Part shown: piece after piece, positions 1-10,998 of the stretch | Position numbering within the stretch: position 1 is the stretch's first letter | How the letters are laid out: the number at the start of each line of letters is the position of its first letter | NCBI GenBank assembly: GCA_036874045.1 | Contig: CM072345.1 | Coordinates: forward strand, 5,109,501 to 5,173,500 | Length of the DNA: 64,000 nt | DNA from: Cymodocea nodosa | Taxonomy: Eukaryota > Streptophyta > Magnoliopsida > Alismatales > Cymodoceaceae | Direction: 5' to 3' | The notes under the pieces: model-generated | Told to the model about the DNA's origin: nothing | What the model saw: only the letters and a program-made list of their open reading frames with translations | Database searches by the model: none | Translations under genes and position numbers: made by a program

Positions 1-966
1 ATTAACAGCTTCTGCCCAAAATTTCTTGCTCAAACTTGCATGAGATAGCATGCAACATGCCTTTTTTAGGAGTGTTCTGTTCAATCTTTCAGCCACTCCA
101 TTTTGCTGAGGGGTATATCTAACTGTGTTGTGCCGTGAAATGCCTTCATCTCTACAAAAATTATCAAATGCTTGAGAACAAAACTCAAGACTATTATCAG
201 TTCTAAGATATTTTACCTTTCTGTCTATTTGGTTTTCTACCTACTTCTTCCAATGCTTGAAGTTAGTAAAAGCTTCACTTTTGTGTGTCAAAAAGAAAAC
301 CCAATTCATTCTTGAATGATAATCAATGATAGAAAGAAAATATCTAGAACCTGCAATAGAAGGCTGACGTGAAGGTCCCCAACAATCAGCATGAATATAA
401 TCAAGAACTCCATTAGAGCTGTACTGACTGCATGCAAATGACACTCTTTTCTGTTTACCAAAAACACAATGCTTGCACATTTCAATGCAAGTAACTTTGT
501 GTCCATCAAACTTGCCTAGACTACTCAATTTTTGCATTCCTTTCTGCCCCAAATGGCCCATCCTTGAGTGCCACATGACAGAAAGATCCTGCTGACCAGA
601 TATAGTTGATGTAGTTGCGCCAACAATTGGAGTGCCCTGCAGAATGTATAAGGGACCAGATTTGGTTCCTTTCATAACGACCAAAGAACCTTTCAGTATA
701 GTGATTTTCCCCTCACCACCTATATATCTGTAACCCTTAGAATAAAGGGCCATCAACGAGATCAGACTTTTTCCAAGCTTTGGGACATGCCAAACGTCCT
801 CCAGAATTCTAACTGTGCCATCATGTAGTTTAAACTTTATAGTGCCCACACCAACTCTAGAACACACATCATCATTGGCCAAGGTCACTTGACCACCCTC
901 CACTTGCTCATAGGTGTCAAAATACTCCCTAGTAGGAGTCATATGATGCGAAGCTCCTGAGTCCAT
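1..966 (-). pseudogene. Element D protease / GAG-pre-integrase / integrase core region (fossil)
   Basis: The minus-strand translation carries, in order, the aspartic protease motif MDSGASHHM near 920-966, a GAG-pre-integrase block with the HSRMGHLGQKG pattern and a CKHC pair near 430-600, and the integrase core start (HADCWGP, then FLSIIDYHSRMNWVFF) near 280-420. These domains process the polyprotein and insert the cDNA into host DNA. The remaining integrase, RT and RNase H lie outside the window. Orthologous motifs in E at about 7830-8500 are nearly the same. This is a fossil copy. Confidence 0.88.
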
Positions 967-1039
967 AATCTACTGATCATCTGAATAGGCACTGCAACAA
1001 ACTGTAAGAGAGAAGTCATCACCTGATGCAGAACTGGTT

Positions 1040-1809
1040 TCTACCACTGTAGCCTTTCCTTTGTTTATCAACTTGGGATAATGTGATTTCCAATGTCCTT
1101 TCTCCTTACAGTAATTTCAAGTATCCCTAGAATACTTGCCCTTTGACTTGCTTCTACTTCTATTTTTCCCTCCACCTTGTCTCTAGCTTCTTCCTCTGTT
1201 CTCTTGTTGCTGAGCTAAGAGGCCAACACCACTTGGCTCATTTCTTTCTTGCACCATGTGCCTGAGCTCCCTGGTATGAAGGCTGGATCTCATCTCTTCT
1301 AGTGTAATTGAGTCTCTTCCAACTACACAGGACTGAACAAAAGTTTCATAACTCAATGGAAGTGAACAAAGCAAGATAAGCGCTGCATCTTCATCTTCTA
1401 TGATCACTCCAATATTCTTGAGTTCCATCAGAATAGCATTTAGCTGATCTAAATGCTGCTTAAGAGGTACACCTTCCTTCATCTTTAAAGAGAACAGCCT
1501 TTGCTTTAACAACAACTTATTTGTTAAAGACTTAGTCATATACAATGACTCAAGTTTCTGCCAAAGACCTAACGAGGTAGATTCATCTACAACTTCTATT
1601 ATAACTTCATTAGACAAACACAACAAGATGGTGGAGTGAGCTTTCTCCTCCTGCAATTCAAATTCTAGCAAATTTTTGTTCAAAGTGGTTTCCTTATTCA
1701 AAGGAGCTCAAATACCTTGTTGCTTTAGAAGTGCTTTCATCTTAATTTGCCATAAGCTGAAGCTATTCTTACCATCAAACTTTTCTATCTTCAACCCCGA
1801 AGTATTCAT
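1040..1809 (-). pseudogene. Element D gag region (fossil)
   Basis: The gag start is taken at the minus-strand ATG at 1807-1809, which matches the MNTSGLKIEKFDG start of E. It encodes a Copia UBN2-type Gag: a W-rich N-terminus, then the LWQKLESLYMTKSLTNKLLLK block near 1500-1580, and a basic, Gly/Arg-rich tail leading to a zinc-knuckle area near 1070-1130. Gag would form the virus-like particle and package element RNA. It is followed directly by the protease region. Broken copy. Confidence 0.85.
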
Positions 1810-2360
1810 ATTTTTCAACAACAAACAACCAGCAATACACACAGTATATAGTCTGATTTCAACAAACACAATTCTACAGCAAGGTACACAATAGCAAGCA
1901 ATATCTCAACAACAATATACTATTGAAACTACTGATTTTAATGAAATGCAATCAGCCACAAGCCAAGCACAATACTCAGCACAAAATAATAGCAAATACT
2001 CGCACAAATCAAGCACAAAAATCACAATCACAAAATGCCCAAAAATCTGACAATCAAGAGTCACTCATCTAGAAAACTACTATGCCCTAGGTAGATGCCT
2101 CCTGCTATATCTCTTTGAATACGAAACTTCTGACCACGAAATTTTAAAGGTAGGAAGTTCAGGAAGCTTACAACACGTTCTCAAAATTTGAGATGCAACG
2201 GAGCACGAACGAGGAAGGTGCATGAGTTGGTGTCGAAGTGTGCAGACTGGCGCCGGTGACGATGGTAGTTGTGGCAATGTAGAAATCTCTTGCGGAAATG
2301 GCTAAATCCTTGATGAAACTCTTTGAAACTTTAGATGCACGTTTAGAGATGTCCAACCTG
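1810..2360 (-). other. Element D 5' leader (non-coding)
   Basis: This 0.55-kb stretch lies between primer site and gag start. It holds only short shadow ORFs. A block at about 2150-2345 is present once here, whereas the same block is tandemly duplicated in the leader of E (6289-6662). Confidence 0.75.
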
Positions 2361-2372
2361 GCTCTGATACTA
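2361..2372 (-). promoter_or_regulatory. Element D primer binding site (tRNA-iMet type)
   Basis: Read on the minus strand it resembles TGGTATCAGAGC, the sequence complementary to the 3' end of initiator methionine tRNA that most plant Copia elements use. It lies 2 nt from the LTR end, which fixes the D LTR boundary at 2375. Confidence 0.8.
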
Positions 2373-2374
2373 GT

Positions 2375-2494
2375 TGTTATGCCGAGAGATCACACAAAAC
2401 AGGACATCCAAGGATGCGTGGAGAAGAGATTCACGTGGAAGGGAGATGAGCGAGTGGAGAATCAGAAGAACAACAACAAATATATGTGGTTCCC
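2375..2494 (-). repeat. Element D 5' LTR, 3' half
   Basis: The segment is similar to the last ~120 bp of the E LTR (about 11250-11371), sharing a GGAACCAC start and the CTCTTCTCCACGC block. The LTR is cut at GGGAA (2490-2494 on this strand TTCCC). The first half of a Tork LTR that ends in the same GGGAA is at 45274-45528. Confidence 0.8.
2490..2494. repeat. Target site duplication TTCCC for element B (partner at 45524-45528, GGGAA)
   Basis: TTCCC here and GGGAA at 45524-45528 are the last bases shared by the two halves of the D LTR. Five bp is the usual LTR-element duplication. The partner is in reverse complement, as the proposed inversion predicts. Confidence 0.6.
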
Positions 2495-2526
2495 TATTCG
2501 CTTAGCCAGCACAATACCAGAAAACT
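2495..2526 (-). other. 32-bp primer-site-like overhang beyond the B 3' LTR
   Basis: Between the LTR end (AAACA at 2527) and the TTCCC duplication lie 32 bp that on the minus strand resemble the spacer plus primer site plus leader of element C (44670-44716): AGTTTTCTGGT, then a CTAAGC block. A 3' LTR normally has no primer site after it. See findings. Confidence 0.5.
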
Positions 2527-2801
2527 TGTTTGGATCTCCAACAACGCACTAGAAAAACTTGAATTTGTTAACTTCTGTTTTTACTTAGTTAATTTATCTT
2601 TATACCTATTCTTTTTCTTTTAGAAGTAAACAAACAACCTTTAATACAATTTAGATATTAATTCTAATTTGTACTTTAATTGCAAGTGCATAGTGTTTAT
2701 TGTATCAGTGTGCAAGTATAGGTCAATCCCATAGGGAATTGCTGAAGAATTTAGAACTGTCCGTTTGTTAACAATCAAATTTATATATTCAATAAGATCT
2801 T

Positions 2802-2890
2802 CATTGAATTACAATTAACTCAACGGACAAAGTTCGTTGAGTTATAGCTAACTCAACGGACTAACCACGTGGACTTAAGTTAACTCCACG
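2802..2890. repeat. Hairpin dyad cluster in the Athila-II LTR
   Basis: Two inverted repeats with 10-nt arms and a 4-nt loop start 33 bp apart (2802-2825, one mismatch; 2835-2858, perfect arms CGTTGAGTTA / TAACTCAACG). A third with arms CGTGGA / TCCACG spans 2868-2890 and overlaps a CCACGTGG G-box at 2865-2872. The same layout occurs at 11531-11610. Confidence 0.75.
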
Positions 2891-4068
2891 AGCCTATCTT
2901 TTCTTTTTAATACTGCTACTTACAGAGGAATTCGGCCAACCATTGGGCGGTTCCACAGATTGTAAATAACATCAATTAAGCTCTTTAATGTTAGTAAATA
3001 CTGGATTTATCATTAAGCAATACTAACATTCAGATAATTCAAACAGTAACCATTAAAATCTTTAAGTCTTTTGAACGAACCAATTTCAGTAAACTGTAAA
3101 ACTAAAACTAACATAAAACAATCACAACACTGACAAAGATAACATTAATCACGATACAACACAAACAATACAACACTCAAATACAAAATACAAACATAGA
3201 GAAATTGTTTTTGGTATTTTTGTTTTAATATGAACATGGAAATGGGTGAAAGGTGAAATGTAAAGTAATCTCAATTGATAGTAAATACTTCCATCACTAC
3301 ATACGACGCAATTACACCACTAAAAATTAAACCACTTACATACAATCTTGTCTCCTCTCCCTATAGAATTGCGAGTCCAAAATTGCAAGATGATCTCCTC
3401 TTCAGCATACAGGCATCAACCCGAAGTTAAGGCTAGAAGCTTTACAATCTCCTGAAATATAAGTCGGCGTTTGGTGAAAATGGCTTCCCTTTTTATGACG
3501 TGATCACTCCTCACAATGGTTGTCAAGCACCATGTTTGGCTCGGAATTGACCCGACATCAAGAAAGTATCCTCATAGATGTCCGATGGTTGGTGATTATG
3601 GTGGTGGTAATGATGATTGGTGTGATACTTTGGAGAATTGCCGACACTGCCTGTAGAAAGCTCGGTGCTCCTCCTCTATACACACTGGCTGTACCCATCG
3701 ATCACACACTTTTCTTCTTTTTCTTCTTATCTTTTATATTTCTTCAGTAGTAACTGCTTTTACATGAATGGTCGGTTGGATTTCCTTCATTCATATCAAC
3801 AGCAATGATTTCTTCTCCCTGCACAATACATGCAATCGTGATTTTTCTTCCAATTGTCCTGTTTCTACAACCGCTATAGTGGCATATTAGAAAATAAATA
3901 GTCTGTAGAGTTACAGATAACTCAATGGACTTACCTTGTTGATTTAACTATAAAACACATGCATAAATTTAACTATCTAATGCTTAGGTGCATTTCGGAT
4001 ACTTACAAACTTAACTATTTGATGCCTAGATGCATTTTAGATAGTTACAAATAACTCACTGATATATA

Positions 4069-4102
4069 ACTTAAGTAAATCTACCAGATCTCGACACGTG
4101 TC
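4069..4102. promoter_or_regulatory. G-box module, Athila-II LTR L1, copy 1
   Basis: ACTTAAGT (4069-4076), a 16-bp spacer, and GACACGTGTC (4093-4102), then AGTTTAATAATA at 4109-4120. Both boxes are perfect palindromes. The same layout and spacer length occur in the SIRE LTRs. Confidence 0.75.
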
Positions 4103-4207
4103 AACAACAGTTTAATAATAAAAGAAACATTTCAGAGAGTTGCAGGTCTTACTATCCGATGCCCATCTGCAATTTCAGTTAGTTATAGCTAACTCACCGA
4201 AAGTTCA

Positions 4208-4240
4208 CTTAAGTCAAGCATTATGGTTTCGACATGTGTA
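4208..4240. promoter_or_regulatory. G-box module, Athila-II LTR L1, copy 2
   Basis: ACTTAAGT (4208-4215), a 16-bp spacer, and GACATGTGT (4232-4240), then AG and an AATAATA stretch. It lies 139 bp from copy 1. Confidence 0.7.
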
Positions 4241-4567
4241 CTTCTGGAAATAATAAAATATTCTTTTAATGCATAACTGTTCGGCAATTTAAACATAACT
4301 ATCCAATACATGTTCGGTCTGTTAAACATAACTGTCCAAAATATCAGAAAATTCAGATACTTAAGAATTCCACAACCTGCAACTTACTGACAGTTCAGAA
4401 ATGTACTAAATTGACATTAATTCCTTAAAATTAAGCAAATTCTTTAATTAAAGCATATAACAGTGCAATTATAACATAATGGCTTAATTGTCATATGATA
4501 AGCTAAATATTATGCAATTAACCATCATTTAACCGTTAATAATATGCACTTTTTCATTCTAAATACT

Positions 4568-4586
4568 TCCCCCATACCTAAATTTT
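4568..4586 (-). promoter_or_regulatory. Element B polypurine tract
   Basis: On the minus strand a purine-rich AATTTAGGTATGGGGGA tract directly precedes the 3' LTR start. This is the usual plus-strand primer position for Athila elements. Confidence 0.7.
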
Positions 4587-5040
4587 GCTAGTTCCTTAGC
4601 AAACTAAGATCTAATTAATTGGTCTTTCTAAAAGTGCTAGAATTAATTCTTCCTCTTCTTTTTTTTTCTTCTGTTCAGCATAAGAATTATAGATATTCTG
4701 TATGTTTCAGTAATCAACCTGCAAATATACTTAGAATATATGTAAATTACATACAAAGTATATCATCATCACATAGGTGTTAATTATATTATCGTTTGTT
4801 CTTCTTTTCATCATTTGTCATCCTGAATTTTCTAATAAGATTTCTAAAAGAAATTTCAACAACATACGAATCAAAGTATAATCCAATTCAATATGATTAA
4901 GACAAGTAGAATAAATAATTGTATCTCCATTAAAACAACTTCAAAAGTCAATTCTAGATTTATATTTCAGCAATTCTAGATAACAGAAAATATACTCGAT
5001 TCATAAGATATATTCTAATTTACTTTAAATATATTCTGAT
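4587..5040 (-). other. Element B 3' untranslated region
   Basis: AT-rich stretch of about 450 bp between integrase and the polypurine tract. I see no ORF, env-like region or known RNA here. This differs from element C, where an env-like ORF follows integrase. Confidence 0.6.
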
Positions 5041-6212
5041 TTTTAGGATTTTCAATTTCAATAGCTCCATAAGGATAAATATTTCAAACTATGTAAGGTC
5101 CTGCCCATCTAGATCTTAATTTTCCTAGATGGTTATGGAGTCTAGCCATGTAAAGATATACTTCTTGTCCTATTTCAAAGCTTTTTAGAATAATTTTCCT
5201 ATCATGCTAGAATTTCATTTTCTCTTTTTCTCTTATAGTCTTCGAATAAGCTTCATTTCTAAATTCTTCTAATTCAATTAGTTGCATTTTTCTATTTTCA
5301 GAAGCTTGATTTAAGTTAGTATTTAGAGTTTTTAATGCCCAATAAGCTTTATGTTCTATTTCAACAGGTAAATGACAACTTTTTCCATATACTAGCCTAA
5401 AAGGTGACATACCTAAGCTTGTTTTATAAGCAGTTCTATAAGCCCAAAATGCACCTATCAATCTATTAGCTCAATCTGTTCTAGTAGGATTTACTACTTT
5501 TTCTAAGATTAACTTAATTTGTTTGTTTGCACTTTCTACTTGTCCACTTGTTTGCAGATGATATGATGTTGCAATTTTGTGGTTTACTCCATATTTCTTC
5601 ATTAAGGTTTCAAAACTTCTATTATAGAAATGAGTTACTCTATCACTGATAATAGCTTTAGGTATTCCAAATCTAGCAAATATATTTGTTCTTATAAATT
5701 GTATTACCACTTTGTTGTCATTAGTTTTTGTAGGAATAGCTTCTATCCATTTAGATACATAATCCACCCCTAACAATATGTAATTAAATTGATTAGACAT
5801 AGGAAATGGACCCATAAAATCTATTCCCCACACATCAAAGATTTCAACCTCAACAATAGGATTAAGAGGCATCATATTTCCCTTTGATATTCTTCCTATT
5901 TGTTGACATCTTAAACAACTTAAGCAATATTTATGAGCATCTTTGAATAGTGTTGGCCAATAAAACCCACATTGTAGAATTTTTGCAGTAGTTTTCCCTG
6001 AACCAAAATGCCCTCCACAAGCTTGATCATAACAAAAAGACAATATGCTCGGATATTCAGTTTCTGGAACACACATCCTTAAAACTAGATCAGGACACTT
6101 CTTAAATAAGTATGGGTCTTCCCAATAGTAATATTTTGCTCTTGAGAAAAATAATTTCTTATCCTATCTATTCCAATCCTTTGGTGTTAAACCAGTAACT
6201 AAGTAATTGCCT
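5041..6212 (-). pseudogene. Element B integrase fragment (fossil)
   Basis: The minus strand encodes an Athila-type integrase. A zinc-binding HHCC domain (CGGHFGSGKTTAKIL, then CLRCQQIGRI) lies near 5890-6060. The catalytic core follows, with [11 protein letters not shown] near 5810-5845, an IISD block near 5640, and QTSGQVESANKQIK near 5510-5560. A C-terminal region lies near 5045-5460. It is very similar to 40085-41290 in element C. Integrase would join the cDNA to host DNA. The piece is broken and ends against element E. Confidence 0.88.
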
Positions 6213-6244
6213 GATGTCACAATTCTCTGAAGTACCACAACAAC

Positions 6245-6256
6245 TGGTATCAAAGT
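6245..6256 (+). promoter_or_regulatory. Element E primer binding site
   Basis: TGGTATCAAAGT resembles the tRNA-iMet primer site TGGTATCAGAGC. It follows a CCACAACA end that matches the 3' end of the E LTR (…GCACAACA at 11371). Confidence 0.65.
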
Positions 6257-6288
6257 GAGGTTGGACATCTTCGGGTTTGCATCTGAAG

Positions 6289-6662
6289 TTTCGAAGAGTT
6301 TCATCAAGGTTCAAGACATTTACGCAAGGGATCTCTCTATTGTTGTAACTACCGTCGTCGTTGGCGCCAGTCTACGCACTCCGATGCCAAGTCGTGCGCC
6401 TTCCTTGTCCGTGCTTCGTTGCATCTCAAATTTTGAGGACGTGTAGTAAGCTTCCTGAAATTCCTTCCTTTAAAATTTTGAAGAGATTGATCAAGGTTCA
6501 AGCCATTTTCGCAAGGATATCCCCCATCGCTGCAACTGCCATCGTCATTGGTGCCAATCTGCACACTTCGACGTCAAGTCGTGCGCCTTCCTCGTCTGTG
6601 CTCCGTTACTTCTCAAATTTTGAGGACGTATAGTAAGCTTCCTGAAATTCCTTCATTTAAAA
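6289..6662 (+). repeat. 187-bp tandem duplication in the E leader
   Basis: Two diverged copies, about 6289-6475 and 6476-6662, are offset by 187 bp. Shared blocks include TCAAGGTTCAAG, CAAGTCGTGCGCCTTCC and TAGTAAGCTTCCTGAAATTC. Element D has one copy in the matching leader. Short ORFs in this part follow from the repeat and are not taken as genes. Confidence 0.85.
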
Positions 6663-6994
6663 TTTCGCGGTCAAAAGTTTCGTATTCAGAGAGATACAGC
6701 AGGAGGCGTCTGGCTAGGGCACAGTAGTTTTCTAGACGAGTGACTCTTTGATTGTCAGATTTTAGGCATTTTGTGATTGTGGTTTTGTGCTTGGTTTGTG
6801 CCAGTATTTGCTACTGTTTTGTGCTAAGTAGTGTGCTTGGCTTGTGGCTGGTTGCATTTCATTGAAATCAGTAGTTTTAGTAGCATATTGTTGTTGAGAT
6901 ATTGCTTGCTATTGTGTACCTTGCCGCAAAATTGTGTTTGTTGAAATCACATTGTATCTCGTGTGTATTGCTGGTTGTTTGTTGTTTTGAAAAC

Positions 6995-7735
6995 ATGAAT
7001 ACTTCGGGGTTGAAGATAGAAAAGTTTGATGGTAAGAATAGCTTCAGCTTATGGCAAATTAAGATGAAAGCACTTCTAAAGCAATAAGGTATTTGGGCTC
7101 CTCTAAATAAGGAAACTACTCTGAACAAAAATTCGCCAGAGTTTGAATTGTAGGAGGAGAAAGCTCACTCCACCATCTTGTTGTGTTTGTTTGATGAAGT
7201 TATAATAGAAGTTGTTGATGAATCTACCTCGTTAGGTCTTTGGCAGAAACTTGAGTCATTGTATATGACTAAGTCTTTAACAAACAAATTGTTGTTAAAG
7301 TAGAGACTGTTCTCTTTAAAGATGATAGAAGGTGTACCTCTTAAGCAGCATTTAGATCAGCTAAATGCTATTCTGATGGAACTCAAGAATATTGGAGTAA
7401 TTATAGAAGATGAAGATGCAACTCTTATCTTGCTTTGTTCACTCTCATTGAGTTATGAAAACTTTGTTTAGTCTTGTGTAGTTGGAAGAGATTCAATTAC
7501 ATTGGAAGAAGTGAGGTCTAGCCTTCATTCTAGGGAGCTCAGGCACATGGTGCATGGTAGAAACGAGGCAAGTGGTGTTGGCCTCTTAGCTTAGTAGTAA
7601 GAGAACAGGGGAAGAAGCCAGAGACAAGGTGGAGGGAAGAATAGAAGTAGAAGCAAGTCGAAGGGCAAGTACTCTAGGGATACTTGCCATTACTGTAAGG
7701 AGAAAGGACATTGGAAATCACATTGTCCCAAGCTT
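6995..7735 (+). pseudogene. Element E gag region (fossil)
   Basis: It starts at the ATG at 6995 (MNTSGLKIEKFDGKNSFSLW), a typical Copia Gag N-terminus. It continues through the LWQKLESLYMTKSLTNK-like block near 7240-7290 to a basic tail and a CCHC zinc knuckle (CHYCKEKGHWKSHC) at about 7685-7728. Gag packages element RNA and forms particles. Broken; similar to D gag. Confidence 0.88.
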
Positions 7736-8900
7736 ATGAACAAAGGAAAGGCTGCTGTGGTAGAAACCAATTCTGCGTTAGGTAATGACTTTTCTCTTAT
7801 AGTTTGTTGCAGTGTCTATTCTGATGATCAATGGATTATGGACTCAGGAGCTTCACATCATATGACTCCTACTAGGGAGTATTTTGACACCTACGAGCAG
7901 GTGGACGGTGGTCAAGTGACTTTGGCCAATGATGATGTGTGTTCTAGAGTTGGTGTGGGCACTATAAAATTTAAACTACATGATGACACAGTTAGAATTT
8001 TGGAGGACGTTTGGCACGTCCCAAAGCTTGGAAAAAGTCTGATATCATTGATGGCCCTTGATGCTAAGGGTTATAGATATATAGGTGGTGAGGGGAAGAT
8101 CAGCATACTGAAAGGCTCGTTAGTTGTTATGAAGGGAACCAAATCTGGTCTCTTATACATTTTGTAGGGCACTCCAATTGTTGGTGCAGCTACATCAGCT
8201 TTATCTGGTCAGCAGGATTTTTCTGTCATGTGGCACTCAAGGATGGGTCATTTGGGGCAGAAAGGAATACAGAAACTGAGTAGTCTGGGCAAGTTTGATG
8301 GGCACAAGGTTGCATGTATTAACATGTGCAAGCATTGTGTCTTTAGCAAACAGAAAAGAGTGTCATTTGCACGTAGTTAGCATAGCTCCAAGGGAGTTCT
8401 TGATTATATTCATGCTGATTGTTGGGGGTCTTTACACCAACCTTCTATTGCAGGTTCTAGATATTTTCTTTCTATCATTGACTGTCATTCAAGGATGAAC
8501 TAGGTTTTCTTTTTGACACACAAAAGTGAAGCTTTTTCTTGCTTCAAGCATTGGAAGAAGTAGGTAGAAAACCAAACAGATAGAAAGGTAAAATATCTTA
8601 GAACTGATAATGGTCTTGAGTTTTGTTCTCAAGAATTTGATAACTTTTCTAAAGATGAAGGCATTACACGGCATAACACTATCAGGTATACCCCTCAGCA
8701 AAATGGAGTGGTTGAAAGATTGAACAGAACACTCCTAGAAAAGGCACGTTGTATGCTGTCTCATGTAGGTTTGAGCAAGAAGTTTTGGGCAGAGGCTGTT
8801 AACACAGCTTCTTATCTGGTGAACAGGTCCCCTTCTAGTGCCTTAGATGGGAAGATACCTCTTGAGGTATGGTTGAAAAGATCTGCTAGTTATTCAAAGC
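7736..8900 (+). pseudogene. Element E protease, GAG-pre-integrase and integrase (fossil)
   Basis: The protease motif MDSGASHHMTPTREYFD lies near 7838-7890, the GAG-pre-integrase HSRMGHLGQKG near 8232-8270, and the integrase core with a DYIHADC-like block near 8400. The later core segment NGVVERLNRTLLEKARCML is at 8703-8760, followed by FWAEAVNTASYLVNRSP near 8790-8835. The order protease, integrase, then RT is diagnostic of Copia. Broken. Confidence 0.88.
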
Positions 8901-10927
8901 TCAGAATTTTCGAGTGTCCAGCTTACTATCATGTGAACAATGCCAAGCTAGAACCACGTGCCAAGAAAGGCATATTTATGGGCTATGGTGTTGGTGTAAA
9001 GGGATACAAGATATATGATATTGAATCTCACAAAGTAATATATAGCCGTGATGTTACTTTTGATGTGAATTCTCTTTTGCAGGCAATAGATAAACTAGTA
9101 GGTGAAACACTAGAAATTGAGTACACCCTTCCTGAATAAATGGAGATAGATGACGCATAGCAGCCACCTATCACTGATCAAGTTGAAATTATAGAAATCT
9201 CATCTGAAACTTAGGAAAATGAAGTTGAGGAGGAAGAGGTGGAGCAACCACCACCAAGAACCATTGGCAAAGATCGTCCTAGAAGAGACGTTAGACCTCC
9301 AATTAGATATGGCTACGATAGTTTGGTTGCTTTTGCCTTACAAGTAGCAGTTGAGGTGGAGGATTCTGTTGATCCACCTACATATGAAGCTGCAATGAAA
9401 GATTCAAAAGCTGGTCTTTGGATGTCTGCTATGGAGGAGGAACTCCAATCTCTCCATAAGAACAAGACTTGGGAACTAGTGAAACGTCCAAAGAACACAA
9501 ATATTGTTTGTTGCAAATGGGTCTATAAGAAGAAGATTGGGACTCAAGGCAACGTAGGTGTGCAGCACAAGGCAAGATTAGTCGCCAAAGGTTATTCACA
9601 GTGAGAAGGAGTTGACTTCAATGAGGTATTTGCTCCTGTTGTTTGTCATACATCTATTAGAATTTTGTTATCCATTGCTGCAGCACAGAATTTAGAATTG
9701 GAACAACTAGATGTAAAGATGGCCTTCTTGCATGGTGAGTTGGAAGAAAATATTTGGATGGAACAATCAACAGGGTTTGTGGTGAAAGGTAAATCTGATT
9801 GGGTGTGCAAATTAAATAAGTCCTTGTATGGACTTAAACAGTCACCACGCCAATGGTACAAAAGGTTTGATGCCTTTATAGTTAAAGTTGGTTTTAGACG
9901 CAGCAACTATGATTCATGTGTATATGTTAAAACTCTTGATAAGAGTACACATGTTTATTTGTTATTGTATGTTGATGATATTCTTATAGCTATGAAGAAT
10001 ATCGAAGTGATACAGGAGCTGAAGGACACATTAAAATCAGAATTTGATATGAAGGATCTTGGTCCAGCTAGAAGAATTCTAGGAATGGAGATTAGGCGTA
10101 AAAGAAATTCTAGTAAGTTGTTTTTGAATCAACAAAAGTATATTGAGAAGATCCTTAGCAGATTTGGTATAGCTTCATGCAAAGCCATTAGCACGCCTTA
10201 TGACAGAAATGTCAAATTGTCATCTGCGATGTGTCCACAAACTGATTCTGAAAAGCTTGATATGTAGCGAGTTCCTTATGCATAGGCAGTTGGAAGTCTT
10301 ATGTATGCTATGGTATGCACTAGGCCTGATCTGGCATATCCTTTGAGTGTTGTTAGTAGGTTCATGTCCAATCCGGGCAGGGAACATTGGAAAGCAGTTA
10401 AAAGGATATTCAGATATTTGAAAGGAACTCTAGGTGTTGGCTTGATGTCTGCAGCAAATCAGGGTTGTACTATGGCTGGTTATACAGACTCAGACTATGC
10501 AGGTGATGTTGATAGAAGGAGATCATTATCTGGTCATGTCTTTACATTTGCAGGTTCTATTGTGAGTTGGAAATCAACTCTTCAACCTATGGTATCTCTG
10601 TCCACAATTGAGGTTGAATATGTGGCTATGACAAAAGCTGCAAAGGAAGAGATTTGGTTGAAAGGCTTACTTGGAGACTTTGGTTGGTGCATTGATAAAG
10701 CTGATATCTTCTGTGATAGTCTTAGCGATATTTGTCTCTCCAAAGATAATGTCTTTCATGATAGAACTAAACATATTGATGTTAAGTGTCACTTCCTCAG
10801 GAATGAAGACAGGATAAAGATTATGAAGGTCAACACAAAGGACAATCCAGCTGATATGTTTACAAAGGGCGTTGTTGAAAGCAAGTTCAAGCATTGCTTG
10901 GACTTACTCAATGTCTATTGTTGCTGA
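8901..10927 (+). pseudogene. Element E reverse transcriptase and RNase H (fossil)
   Basis: An acidic linker leads to the RT start (KTWELVKRPKNTNIVCCKWVYK, about 9465-9530). The RT core has LEQLDVKMAFLHGELEE near 9700, GLKQSPRQWYKRFD near 9830 and the catalytic YVDD box near 9967-9980. RNase H follows with GYTDSDYAGDVDRRRSLSGH near 10480-10540 and HDRTKHIDVKCHFLR near 10758-10800. Motifs closely match Tnt1/Tork. RT copies the RNA into DNA. Broken. Confidence 0.9.
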
Positions 10928-10984
10928 TGACCCACACTAGGTCTTGGTGATTTATCATTAGTTTGTGGTGAAGATTGATGAAAG

Positions 10985-10998
10985 ACAAGGTGGAGATT
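10985..10998 (+). promoter_or_regulatory. Element E polypurine tract
   Basis: Purine-rich ACAAGGTGGAGATT directly before the LTR start TGTGATG at 10999, the plus-strand primer position. Confidence 0.75.

Larger units (their letters stand above)
1..2494 (-). mobile_element. Element D: Copia/Tork (Tnt1-like) retrotransposon, partial
   Basis: On the minus strand, reading from high to low coordinates, I see an LTR 3' part, a tRNA-iMet type primer site, a leader, gag, protease, GAG-pre-integrase and the start of integrase. The element then leaves the window. The protein motifs match the Tnt1/Tork lineage of Copia. It is closely related to element E at 6213-11371, with clear similarity through leader, gag and protease. 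The coding part is broken in a few places. Its 5' LTR is completed by the piece at 45274-45528, because element B was inserted into that LTR (see findings). I infer an old insertion, older than B. Confidence 0.9.
2527..4567 (-). repeat. Element B 3' LTR (Athila-II LTR, full length, copy L1)
   Basis: This LTR of about 2.04 kb begins on the minus strand at the TATTTAGAATG end (4567) and ends at AAACA (2527). It matches 11372-12075 over its first ~710 bp (in window order), the reverse complement of 45529-46748 over its last ~1.22 kb, and more distantly 44717-45255. It contains two G-box modules (4069-4102 and 4208-4240), hairpin dyads at 2802-2825 and 2835-2858, and a G-box at 2865-2872. It encodes no element protein. 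Confidence 0.88.

Noticed and set aside
6255-6633. ORFs in the E leader that look like a repeated gene
   Set aside because: They follow from the 187-bp tandem duplication; the region lies between primer site and gag.
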